Of a stretch of DNA of 64,000 bases, positions 11,700 to 21,386 are shown piece after piece (position 1 is the first letter of the stretch; every line of letters begins with the position of its first letter). Source of the stretch: Lineus longissimus (taxonomy: Eukaryota > Nemertea > Pilidiophora > Heteronemertea > Lineidae); the NCBI RefSeq assembly GCF_910592395.1, contig NC_088323.1:14123501-14187500 (forward strand). Reading direction: 5' to 3'. The notes under the pieces were generated by a model that was not told the origin of the DNA, ran no database searches, and worked only from the letters and a program-made list of their open reading frames with translations. The position numbers and the translations under genes are program-made.

Positions 11700-12159
11700 G
11701 GTGCTAGATGTCATATATTTTTTACAGGTTTCAACTAAAAATATTCAATTATGAAAAACTATGAAACGGCATCAGTTTTCTTCTGTGCCAAACCCCGGGC
11801 ACAACAGTTACTACAATATTGTGTCATACTAAATCACTACGTTACTATAATGTTATATAAATATCGCACAACCATGACTACGTGCGATAGTCATATGCAT
11901 GTAAGTCAGCGGTACGTTGGTCTGAGTCGAGTAGCTACCGTCCAGGGACCCTTCTTCCGGTCTTATACAAACTTCTTGAAAGACTAATGTTTAACAGACT
12001 CAACCGATGGACCAAATATAATAGCATTGTGTTTCCGAACCCGCAGCACCAATTAACACCCGCGTACCAAAAGAAGCGCGGACGCATTTCGACCGATTTT
12101 GTTCTAGAGGAAACCATCCGACAAAACATTGAACGGCGCTCAAAAGTCTAGTCCTTTTT
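11700..12159 (+). pseudogene. LINE-B reverse transcriptase relic, part 1
   Basis: Around 11930-12150 the plus strand carries short RT motif runs (LLPVL, ETIRQNIERRSKV) interrupted by frameshifts. It aligns with 9770-10175 and 17290-17500. The RT continues at 14237 after a 2.1-kb insertion. Clade cannot be set beyond CR1/Jockey-like. Confidence 0.65.
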
Positions 12160-12810
12160 AGCTCACCTGTCAAGTGAGGTTATACGATACTGCGGTGTCT
12201 GGCGTCCGTCGTAGTCCGTCGTCGTCGTCAGTCGTCGTCGTCGTCGTCGTCGTCCGTCGTTAACTTTTGACAAAATAGTGGCACGTTTCTTAACCGTTTG
12301 ACCCAGAAAGTTCATACTTGGTGTGTGTGTACCTATAGGCAAGACCTTCCTGCAAAATGAAAATCAGCGCAATTTGACTGCTGGTCTGCCATATAGGGGG
12401 CGGTCTTTGAAAACATATTTTTGTCATTTTGAAGCTTATGGTTAAAGCTAGAGCAATGAAAACTTTATGGTGGGTGTATCTATTAAAGATACATCAAATC
12501 TCACACGGGCTTTTGATTTGACCTTCATTTCAAGATCACAGAGGTCGAGCTCTAAAATTTCTTTGATGGTGGCACGTTTCTTTACTATTGGTCATAGACT
12601 CTCTAAATTTATTATGTAGACACCTATTATGCATATATACATGCTGACACAGATTTAAGTCAGTGTGACCTACTGTTCAGTTAAAAGTAGGTCAAGGTTA
12701 AAAAAGCCCATTTGCTTTATTCCAGCAGATTGAAGTTTGAAATGAAGTTTTATAGGTCTGCATGATATAGAGGTTTCGATATCAAATAGATTAGTTACGT
12801 TTCACATCAC

Positions 12811-12870
12811 TAGTTGGCGGTATTGGGCAAAAATGTTAGTTGGCGGTATTGGGCAAAAATGTTAGTTGGC
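12811..12870 (+). repeat. 26-bp tandem repeat
   Basis: The phrase TAGTTGGCGGTATTGGGCAA starts at 12811 and 12837, with a third partial unit at 12863, so the period is 26 bp. It marks the point where this element diverges from its shorter relative at 43970. Confidence 0.8.
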
Positions 12871-12970
12871 ACAGTGCCAGTAGTTTTGAATTTCGCGGTT
12901 CGAGGCAATCCGTCGGTATCCCAGATGCGCAGTGTTGTTCTGCGCCGCTAGAGCTGCATACTACAAGTAT

Positions 12971-13450
12971 GGACGACAGCCATTTTATAAGTTTGAAGCG
13001 AGACGAACAAGGAATTAAATCACCTTCAATCAATGGTATAAGTCGATCATCCGCTCTTCAGACCAGGTGGTATGTGTTGATTACATTCTTGTGATTGTTT
13101 TAAAATTATTAGTTTGTTCTCATTGCCGATTGTTTCAGAAAATTTTGACTATGATTGGAAGGTAAAATGACAAACTTGTCGGATTTTCCTTTGGTTTGGA
13201 ATGGGGAATATTGGTCAGTGCAAAGCGCAGTTGTGTTCAAGCTGCCCTGCCAATACGGGTGGCGTAATAATACTGCTAAAGAACTATAAAATGATGAATT
13301 GTTGCAGTGTGTTTCAGAAATTATGGGATGGCCATTCCATTTGACGATCCCGAAGTTTCGAGAATACTTCAAAATGGCGGATGCCGTCATCGGAGATTAG
13401 CGTCAAGCCGAAACCTTTCGTTACACTATGCGCTTTTAAACTCATGTTAA
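12971..13450 (+). other. Exon-like segments inside Helitron-like copy H1
   Basis: An ATG at 12971 opens MDDSHFISLKRDEQGIKSPS followed by INGISRSSALQT and a possible splice donor near 13067 (GGTGGTATGTG). A second open stretch (13328-13450, MAIPFDDPEVSRILQNGG) follows a pyrimidine-rich TTTCAG at about 13310-13318. These could be captured host exons, but joined exons do not read cleanly in the splices I tried. No homologue recognised. Confidence 0.25.
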
Positions 13451-14200
13451 CGGCTTATAATGACCCAGACGCTACTCATTGGGTAAACATTCACTAAAAA
13501 TAGTTGCTTTAACTTTTGTAAACGTGTCACGAGTGCTCAAACAACCATTTTTGTGAGAGATGGTTTTTCCGTGCTCCGTTCTGCGTTCACTGACCAAAGC
13601 CCAACTCTCACCATACTACTCTAAATTTGACTAATACCCCTCCACAATAAAGTCAAATGAACCAATCATCTCACAGTCCATTTTTCCTGCCATAACCACA
13701 CTCATCCTGAACTTCAGCCCAACACTCAGCACAAACGACCAAGCTTAGCCTGAATAGACCCAAGGAATCCAGTACAATTGCCGGCTCTTGTTGAAGATCA
13801 CAACACCACATCCTTTCATCATAAATGTGTACCTTTTATTGTCTCAAAAATGAATACAAACTGCTAACTAGTTACTCAGTACATCATATTCTATACTGTA
13901 CATTCCTTGCTTCAATTGTTCTTGTATCATATTTTTCAACATTTCTCTCCAATCGCAAGCCGAGGATAAATACTCCTTTCAAGATAGCGTAATCACACGC
14001 AATTCCACAGGTACATCCCATTCATTTGAAATTTCGGCCAATCACAGCAGGTTTTACACTTATTCCAACGTCAGTAACATGTGCACGCGGAAAACAATAT
14101 GACCAACTCCACTTTTTCAAGACAAACCACACCATCCCAAAACTATTGCATGATTAACCCCTAACAATGACAATTTCTTCCTCAAACTCTCCCTTTCATA
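13451..14200. other. Non-coding interior of Helitron-like copy H1
   Basis: No coding frame, repeat array or terminal structure seen. Composition is AC-rich on the plus strand over 13620-14200. Confidence 0.4.
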
Positions 14201-14236
14201 TCGACAGGTTAGCACAATGGCCCTGGCCATTTCATT

Positions 14237-14510
14237 CCTTGACACAGTTAAAGCTTTTGACGCTGTGTGGCACAATGGCATATTCTACAAACTCTTTAAT
14301 TTTGGAGTAAACGGACGAATCTGGTAGCCAACGAGAGCTTGCTTTGACAGTGCTCAAAGTTGTACTGGTAGTCAATAATATAATGTACCTTATAATGCCC
14401 CCCTGGTTTCCTCTACACCAGTCGGTCCGACAGGGTAAAGTTTTGCCAATCTGGTTGTATCTCCCGTCATAGATGAGTTGATTGACAACCAGAGCTTGCT
14501 GTTCATAGCT
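14237..14510 (+). pseudogene. LINE-B reverse transcriptase relic, part 2
   Basis: Resumes directly after the Helitron-like element with LDTVKAFDAVWHNGIFYKLF and NFGVNGRIW, the RT palm motif region carrying the first catalytic Asp, then decays. No catalytic DD box is preserved. It continues the relic at 11700-12159. Confidence 0.7.
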
Positions 14511-14889
14511 CCGCTATCTGCAAACAGTGGCAGTAGCGGTTGCTAAACTAACCAGGCATTGAACAACCTGGCCCTGGACGCTTTTAGGTGTCGCGGCCAA
14601 ATTAGGAGAGGAAAGTGGAGGTATGATTACATTGGTGACTGATAAATGCCTGCTTACTGTTTTTGGAGAAACACCAAAACTAGGGGCTCTGATCAAGCCA
14701 AGTCGGAAGTGGATGCTTTCGGATTTAATAGTGGAGTTTAGAGTTTCAGGTTGGGACACTCTGTCGGACAACAAAATCATGGTACTTGGAAGAGACCATA
14801 GATTCTACCTAACAAGAATGCAATGTTTTCCCCGTCTTACACGAACTGGGATTACACAATGACTGGTTCGAATAACTTTATAGACAATT

Positions 14890-15420
14890 GGCGCCTACTA
14901 GCCTATTTATTCCTGCGCCAACTAGTGGCCGTGGGGAGGATTCCTCGTCCACACTCCCTTGGAGGGTATTTAAAGATACATGTAACTTTGCATCACTAAG
15001 TGAGCGTTGTTTGAACGGTGACAAATGTATATTAGGCTTCTTTCATCTGATAAAAGAGAATCTGGGACGCTATAATCTATCCGAATATTTGGCTGTTGGG
15101 GTTGATGATCCCGAACTCTTCCCTGCAAAAGTCCTGTGGAAAACAGTCATTTACCGCTCCGTTGAAATAGAGAATATATGAAATTCTTTGAGAATTGTGC
15201 AGATAGTGTCTCCTTGCAACGTATTCTACATGTTGAAAAATCATTCGACTTTCCGTCCTTTCTTTGGACTGCAGCATTAGACGCAACACTCATAAACAAA
15301 TATGCTGACATTGCTAGGCTCTGATAATTGCTGTTCAAGCAATCAAATGAAAGAAATTCAGTCAAACCTTTACTGACCAAGCGGTACACCTGTTTTGTGG
15401 TTTTGAAGCCCAGTTTCTTG
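14890..15420 (+). pseudogene. Ankyrin-family N-terminal region relic, copy 1
   Basis: Open to 15181 with ASLSERCLNGDKC, GRYNLSEYLAVGVDDPELFP and AKVLWKTVIYRSVEIENI. DNA similarity to 39200-39610 continues through ALDATLINKYADIARL and KPLLTKRYTCFVV, but in-frame stops occur at 15179 and after ADIARL. Two copies conserve DDPELFPxKVLxKTVI, so a real protein segment existed. The domain is unrecognised. It precedes intron-like sequence that also follows exon X (the TTTGAAGCCCAG phrase at about 15402). Confidence 0.55.
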
Positions 15421-16380
15421 GTAATAGAAATTAGAAAACGGTTCCTTTTTTCCCATCGATGAGTTTGTTTTGACAAACATTAAGGCCAATAGCAGAAATA
15501 ACGTGTGTGAAATCTTTGTGCAATAATGGTCTACATTGAATTTAGTTCCACTTAGGAAATATAGATGGCACCACTTATTTTCTGTTTATTTGAGCAAAAC
15601 TGTCAGTGCAAGACTGGTCTATGAATTTCTTTTTGATACAAGAATACGGGTCCCGTATCCGTAGACAGTGCGATGTTTTTATCTACCTTTTCTCTTTCTA
15701 AACTGGTTTACTTTGGTTAATTAACGTTACTTTATGATAAATTACATGACTTAGTCCCACTTAATTCATAGTTCATATGCCAAAGTGGTCAGTGCAAGAG
15801 TGGTCTTACTCACAAAATTTGCAAATTGTAGGAAAAAAATCTATTAAAATTTTGAATACGGCTATTCAACTCAAAATTGATTTTTTGGCCAAGACAAAGG
15901 AAGTTCCAAGATTTCAAATTGTGCAAATGAGGATGATAATCATGGTCTGCTGATTTTTTACGACCTCTAGAATTTGTCAGGCGTTTTTTCACTACCAAAA
16001 GTGGAGTTAGACAACTATTGTTCTGAGGGGATCAATTTATGATGTATACATTTTTAGTCATCTCATCAGATGCAACAGTATGTGCCTACCACAAGTTTGC
16101 CGTTGATTACGACCTAATTATGGATTTCTATGACAAATTGCAAACTTATCAGTGCGTGAGTACAGCTTAATTGCTGTTTGATTATGGTTTCGTTAGGCAA
16201 TTAGCGGCGAATCAAAGTTTACTAACACATCTGCCTAAAATGTTAGAGCGTTCCCAACAATACAAGTCAACAACAATTCATATGGTATGTATCTGTTATC
16301 CGAATAATCGTATCTACTGTATACCGCACGTGCAGAGAATTAACTTTCGTTGAATTAGTAGTTATTAACTATTGCTTTGC
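15421..16380. other. Intron-like repeat sequence of the ankyrin family
   Basis: AT-rich, no coding. Parts (for example 16040-16150, with GACCTAATTATGGATTT and ACAAATTGCAAA) match 900-960 and 19560-19640, so this is shared intronic or spacer sequence of the duplicated family. Confidence 0.5.
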
Positions 16381-16495
16381 ACTTCAGCTCAGTTTGAAGC
16401 TGAATTAAAATGGGCTTCGCCAGTTAATTGCCCGAGAGAGCTGTATGTTCAAAGGCAACTTGCTGTGACCCGACTCTCTATTTAAGAGACTCTGG
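16381..16495 (+). pseudogene. Ankyrin-family exon Z relic
   Basis: After CTTCAG the frame gives AELKWASPVN and, in the frame used by the minus-strand paralogue at 57345-57480, LPERAVCSKATCCDPTLYLR and DSGF. Another degenerate copy is at 19790-19915. It runs straight into LINE-B sequence at about 16500, so the boundary marks a truncation or insertion. Confidence 0.45.
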
Positions 16496-16499
16496 CTTT

Positions 16500-17500
16500 A
16501 TCCCTTGGAGGTGGATGCGCTATATGAAGTCGTCGTGAACGCGTTAAGGACTGCCTCTGAGCTTACGATCCCTAAAAGCAGTGCGCGCAAGAGATGCAAA
16601 CCGAAATGGAAAGAAACACTAGCGCCTCTACACCGCAAGATGAAAAATCTTCGCCGGCTCTGGATGTTGGCTGGAAAGCCAAGATCCCCATAATCAAATG
16701 AACTACAGCAATACAAGTGCGTAACACGCGAGTTTCGAGCTGGGCTAAGAAGTCAGAATGCCAAAATGGAGACAAATTTAGTGTTTTGTTCGAAGTAGAT
16801 CAGAATAGATTTTGGAAAATGCAAAAAAAAACTATCGTCTGCAAACGACAAACAGACCCCAACCACCGATGCGGTTCAAGTGTAAAACACTCAACAATTC
16901 AAGAGACGTAGCCAACAATTGGGCAAGCTTTCTCGCTGATCTCTACTCTACTAAGTGTAATGCAAAATAAGATGAGACATTCAGACAGGAAGTTGATAGC
17001 TCGGTAAAGGCTATGGAGGGAAAATCTTTAAAAGTTTTGGTGGATGGCATTGATTACCCATTTACATTAGAAGAACTAAATTGCTGTATTCGTGAGCTTA
17101 AACATGGCAAAGGCTGGGGGCACGACTTAATTACTTACTGATGAACACTTGAAATACGGTGTACACCAGTTTCATGTGACGTTAACGAATGTGTGCGATA
17201 TCTTTCCTAATTCCGATTCCGATTCCAATGACGCCAAGAAAGGAATAGATACGATCGATATCTAAGGGAAAAGCGAAAGAAGGGTCTGCGCCGTGTAGCA
17301 ACTGTCCGGTGACACTTCTTCCGGTCTTATAAAAACTTCATGCAAGACTAATGCCGATGGAACGAACTCAGTATTGCCCGCAACAGAGGGCGTACCGACC
17401 AAAAGAAAAGTGGAGTGATTCAACAGCTTTTGTTCTGCAGGAAACCACCCGACACAACATTGAAAGGCGCTCAAAACTCTACTCCTTTTTCCTTGACATT
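16500..17500 (+). pseudogene. LINE-B pol relic (linker and 5' RT)
   Basis: Plus-strand frames read ALRTASELTIPKSSARKRC, PKWKETLAPLHRKMKNLRRL, then VANNWASFLADLYSTKC, SSVKAMEGKSLKVLVDGIDY and FTLEELNCCIRELKHGKGWG, the region between endonuclease and RT typical of CR1/Jockey-like LINEs. RT motifs with STAFVLQETTRHNIERRSKL follow at 17410-17490 and break off at LDIVRVF, where ankyrin-family exon X sequence begins. Numerous stops and frameshifts. Confidence 0.7.
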
Positions 17501-17539
17501 GTCAGAGTCTTTCAAATAAAAAGTCAGGCAACTAGGGAC

Positions 17540-17720
17540 CGGCTTCAACATCAAACCCCCCGCCGGTTTCGGAAGACGCGCGTTTGGACATAGCTCTCTC
17601 GGGTCTCGTGGTACACCCAAGCCAATTCGGCACAGCTGGCCTTTGTAAAGCTCTTCGATCAGCTGAACATGGCCGTTACAAACACCCCGTTTTAAAGCAA
17701 ACGCCTGCTTCAAAGTCGCT
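17540..17720 (+). pseudogene. Ankyrin-family exon X relic, copy 2
   Basis: Reads ASTSNPPPVSEDARLDIALS and then, after a frameshift, LAFVKLFDQLNMAVTNT, matching the open minus-strand version at 57905-58185. A stop follows TNTPF. Unrecognised domain. Confidence 0.55.
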
Positions 17721-18124
17721 GATCTTTATAAAACTATTTAGATAAAGTGTCAAAACATATGAAAAACGATATGATTGAGGAGAAGTGATGGCACTGGTTT
17801 TAGAATAATTTTCGAAATGCATTTTTCTACTCCACATCATCACATATTTTTGTGGTTAGCAGTTTGGTATGTTGTCGGTGCCTAATTGACTATCTAAGGG
17901 TATCTCATGGTTCCATTCCATGTCATCTAATATTCATATCTTATTAATTTTGACCGACTACAACTAGTTTTATAGCAGGTTTAATTTCGCGTTCGCGTTA
18001 AAAAACGAAAAAAAAACATGAAAAAATGCTGAATGTCGCGTTTTTTGTGGTTAGATGTTCAAATGTTTGAAAATCCCATTTCATGTCTATTAATTTGTTT
18101 TCTAATTTTAATGTAACTGTTATT

Positions 18125-19344
18125 TACGGCAGCAGATTAGTGCCATAAAAAATATAAAAAATAAAATATTATCTCGTTATTACGAGATCTTTTCTCGTTA
18201 TTACGCGATGTTATCTCGTTATTACGCGATCTTTTCTCGTTATTACGCGATCTTTTCTCGTTATTACGAGATCTTTTCTCGTTATTACGCGATGTTATCT
18301 CGTTATTACGAGATCTTTTCTCGTTATTACGCGATCTTTTCTCGTTATTACGAGATGTTATCTCGTTATTACGCGATGATGGTATATGGGTCTATAAAGT
18401 ACGGACCTTTCCCGCGCTTGATCCTGAGCTTTAGGTCTCGTTAGGGAGTTTTTCCCAAATGTACGCGATGATGACGTGCCCCATTAACAGGACGTAACAT
18501 CTATTTTAAAATGCGTTTCCAAAGTAAATGCATGAGGACAACCCATTTGTGTCGTATATCACTGGAAACGCCCGATTCCCCTGATTCTGCAGGATGTTAA
18601 ATCGGGCATTTTATTTCTTTAAATAAATCATAAGCGTCGCATTTGCTCCTAGCTCTGTTCACCATCCCAAATCGCAATATTGCCAATTGGGCCGGACAAT
18701 CACGAAAAACCCCAAAATATTATACACTTCTTCCTGAATAATTCTTACAGAGACCATTCTCCCCTGAAAGACAGTTGCTTACGCTACACAAAAATCAAAA
18801 AAAAATCGAGGGTCAACCATTGAACTTTTGAGATATGTTGAATTTTGCACAAATCAGCGAAAAACGCACCAACTGGTACTGGACGGCATTTCAACACGGG
18901 GCCGACGCACATCCCAAGTTCAGTGTACACATACGTCGGCAACAACAGTATAAATGCGTAGTTTCTTGTTAGTCGCCAATTGAGTAGCGCTCTAGGTTTC
19001 AGAAACTCCAAAAAACATGTCTTTGCCAAAACAACTGCTGAATCAACGCTGACATACTGTAAGGACCGAGAAATCAATGATTTTAGGAACTACGGTGAGG
19101 GCTTGGCCGCGCATGAATAAAAAAAAAACAACTCCCTAATGAGACCTTAATCCTCGATGTTGCGTTCACTTTCGCATCTCGTAATAACGAGATAACATCT
19201 CGTAATAACAAGATAACATCTCGTAATAACGAGATAACATCGCGTAATAACGAGAAAAGATCGCGTAATAACGAGAAAAGATCTCGTAATAACGAGATAA
19301 TATTTTATTTTTTTTATTTTTTATGGCACTAATCTGCTGCCGTA
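18125..19344. mobile_element. TIR element with arrays of 21-bp palindromic units
   Basis: Both ends read TACGGCAGCAGATTAGTGCC inward, followed by an AT-rich stretch and tandem 21-bp units (about ten on the left at 18170-18378, about six inverted on the right at 19178-19305). Each full unit contains ATCTCGT-TATT-ACGAGAT, itself an inverted repeat. GTTATT flanks both sides (18119-18124 and 19345-19350), and the paralogous empty site at 667-672 has a single GTTATT. An inner inverted pair (GTCTCGTTAGGGAGT near 18434, ACTCCCTAATGAGAC near 19133) extends the symmetry. No transposase frame is seen. Confidence 0.85.
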
Positions 19345-19789
19345 GTTATTTGATGGGATATTTGTTAGTTTTGCGATTTTGAAGCCCAGGTTCTAGTTAA
19401 TTTAGATTAGAAGACGGTTCATTTTCCAAACGATGCGCTTGTTTTGGCACACCTATAAGCGCAAAGTGGTGTGAGGTATACCGTTCCAATATTGTTGAAC
19501 ACGCAATGTGGCTTAAACCTTTCAAACATTTATGATGTGCACATCAATTTTTGAGTCACCTCATAAGAAACAATTACAGTATATGTTGCCTCTGATTATA
19601 ACCTAATTATGGATTTTTATAACAAATTGCAAAGAGATCAGGGTGCATACTGCTAAATTATGGTATGATTAATTTTATGTTTGGCAATTGGCAGCTAATC
19701 AACACATCTGCTCAATTTTTTCGATCATTCTCATCAATATAATTCATATTGTATGTATTTGTAAACCGATAAATCATACGTGTACCTCA

Positions 19790-20225
19790 GTTTGCAGCTG
19801 AATTAAAAGGGCTTCATCATGGCTTCCAGTAAATTGCCAGAGTGTGAGATCAAAGGAAACTTACCGTGACCTGACTCTTAATTTGAAAGACTCTGACATT
19901 GTTAAGGTTTCTGAAACCGTGTGCAACAATGGCATATTCTGACCCAGCGGTACACCTGTTGTGTGGCTGCTCAGGCTATTCTGCTAGAGAACCGGCTTAA
20001 ATTCTGGGATACCGTTTTCAACGCGTTAGGCCTACCAGTCGAACTTTGCGCCACACTGTGGAACATGGAAAATAGCCAGATCACCGAGGCAATGCTCGGG
20101 GAACAGCTGGAGGTGGACTTCGACATCAATATTTTATTCCTAAAGTCGGCAATTGAATGCTGGGTCAACTAACTTTGACAGAGGCCAGTTCCTGAGCTCT
20201 ATCTATCACTCGTCGGAGTGATTAC
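19790..20225 (+). pseudogene. Ankyrin-family exon Z and N-terminal exon relics
   Basis: 19790-19915 is a degenerate copy of exon Z. 19940-20175 then reads LTQRYTCCVAAQAILLENRL, FWDTVFNALGLPVELCATLW and NMENSQITEAMLGEQLEVDF, similar to 39590-39810. The sequence ENMLGQLTFDR-like tail at 20160-20190 is also found at 39795 and 53625. The open part is 83 codons but lacks the upstream portion and splice context, so I call it a relic. Confidence 0.5.
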
Positions 20226-20269
20226 ATGCATGAACTGCACACTGTAGACTTATATTGATCATTTTTATG

Positions 20270-20703
20270 GCGTGTGCGTGTGTGTCTGTGTTTTGTTTTG
20301 GTTTGTTTTTTGTTGTTTGTTTCTTTATGGTTATTTTCTATATTTCACCTGACTGTTAGTTATTAATCTTTCGTAATCTGTAACCCCACATATCTTTTGT
20401 TAGGAGGAATCAACATATATATCCTAAAGTCCTGCGAGAGAGAACGAATATTGCTGACATGTCCCTATTTAATAACTGGGACTCTTGGTCAATCTTGGAT
20501 AAATCACCCCTGCATCATGCCTCCCAAGTTCGATGAGCAAGCCAAATTGGGCTGGGTGTAACAATGGAGGCATTGATTTGGATTTGGCAACTACTGTAAA
20601 GGAAGAGCACCATTTTCTCTCTCACGGGATATTAGGTTACCGGGTATATATATTTATTGTATTTCTATATTTGGTTATCGACAGTATATCTGTCTTGTTT
20701 CAG
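20270..20703 (+). other. Intron upstream of ankyrin exon
   Basis: Non-coding, aligned with 51560-51993 in the third ankyrin block (GT-rich stretch, then GGAGGAATCAACATATATA and CTGCGAGAGAGAACGAATAT), ending in a pyrimidine tract and TTTCAG at 20698-20703. Confidence 0.6.
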
Positions 20704-20802
20704 GACGGCTCGACGGCGCTTACGACCGCCGCCGCAAACGGTCACCGTGCTGTCGTAGATGCTCTATTGAAAGGTGGCGCGGAGGTTGACAAAGCGAAGA
20801 AG
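20704..20802 (+). CDS. Ankyrin-repeat exon (single 33-residue repeat), intact
   Basis: Exactly 99 bp between a TTTCAG acceptor and a GTAACA donor, phase 0. Encodes DGSTALTTAAANGHRAVVDA followed by LLKGGAEVDKAKK, a close match to the ankyrin consensus (DGxTALxxAAxxGHxxVVxxLLxxGAxV). Ankyrin repeats are protein-binding helix pairs. One-repeat-per-exon architecture lets repeats be added by exon duplication. Neighbouring exons are decayed, so the gene as a whole is probably not functional, but this exon shows no lesion. Sister exon at 51994-52092. Confidence 0.8.
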
Positions 20803-20937
20803 GTAACACACCGAAAGTTCCATTCATCTTAACGTCGTAGCTTTCTAAATAATTAATTAGATAGCAAAGCATTTTATATTATTGTTGAATTAGATAACTA
20901 CTTTGAATCGCTTGAAATCATCCACACCTCAGCGACT

Positions 20938-21097
20938 GTATTCATGAAGCCTTCTTAATAGAGCTTAGTGAGCGTTTACGTTTTACTAGGTGGTTCTTAG
21001 CGAGTTGCGTCATATTCACAAATCACTCGTAACTTCAATCGATTTAGTAAGTCGTCGCTACTGGCGCTACTTGAGGTGTTTTCGACTTCGTAGCATT
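20938..21097. repeat. 160-bp intronic repeat shared with 52205-52365
   Basis: From GTATTCATGAAGCCTTCTTA to GACTTCGTAGC, found also at 52207-52365 after the same ankyrin intron sequence. Here it is cut by the copia 3' LTR. It is part of the shared intron of the duplicated ankyrin blocks, possibly an older small insertion. Confidence 0.65.
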
Positions 21098-21210
21098 TGA
21101 TAATTCGCTGATAAAAGTACATGACGACGCAAATACGACATAACACATATATTCTTTTCAACACCAGTCTCCCTGACGTCACATCAGGAAGCATACATTA
21201 AACATTAACA
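21098..21210 (-). repeat. Copia element 3' LTR (113 bp)
   Basis: On the minus strand it starts TGTTAATGTTTAATGTATGC and ends GCGAATTATCA. The same 113-bp unit lies at 29839-29951 upstream of the second gag copy. It lies downstream of the copia RNase H frame on the minus strand. A purine tract (minus strand, + coordinates 21227-21242) lies just upstream. The LTR could begin a few bases earlier. Confidence 0.75.
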
Positions 21211-21226
21211 TTAATCACAAAAAATG

Positions 21227-21242
21227 TTCTTTCCTTCCTTTT
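21227..21242 (-). other. Putative polypurine tract of copia element
   Basis: The minus strand reads AAAAGGAAGGAAAGAA between the pol stop and the 3' LTR, as expected for plus-strand DNA priming. It is 16 bases from the LTR start as I define it, so the LTR edge or tract may be misplaced. Confidence 0.4.
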
Positions 21243-21386
21243 AAGTAAACAAATATTAACCTGCGCATAAATAACCACTAAATGAACTGACAAAAGAAAG
21301 TGACACACGTAACCTAAAATGAATCACACAGCACTTCAAAGCATTGTCTATTACACACTTTAATCTTCACTGACACCTTGTCTCAC

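Larger units (their letters stand above)
12160..14236 (+). mobile_element. Helitron-like non-autonomous element, copy H1
   Basis: Begins AGCTCACCTGTCAAGTGAGG directly after a T run and ends with the palindromic AATGGCCCTGGCCATT followed by TCATT. The interrupted RT reads continuously on either side, and uninterrupted paralogues at about 10147-10160 and 17480-17495 show the empty site. The first 650 bp (GTCGTC-rich start, then AAGGTCACAGAGGTC-type phrases) match the copy at 43970-45009. The segment 12840-14200 is absent from that copy. No Rep/helicase coding is seen. Confidence 0.7.
17487..19650 (+). repeat. Paralogous block Q, copy 2
   Basis: Direct duplicate of 1-960 (from CCTTGACATTGTCAGAGTC onward), with a 1.22-kb element inserted at 18125-19344. 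Point differences and small indels are scattered throughout. Confidence 0.8.

Noticed and set aside
18208-18444. Open frame with repeated SRYYAIF/SRYYEIF heptads
   Set aside because: It is translation of the 21-bp DNA repeat array in the TIR element; seven residues per unit follow automatically.
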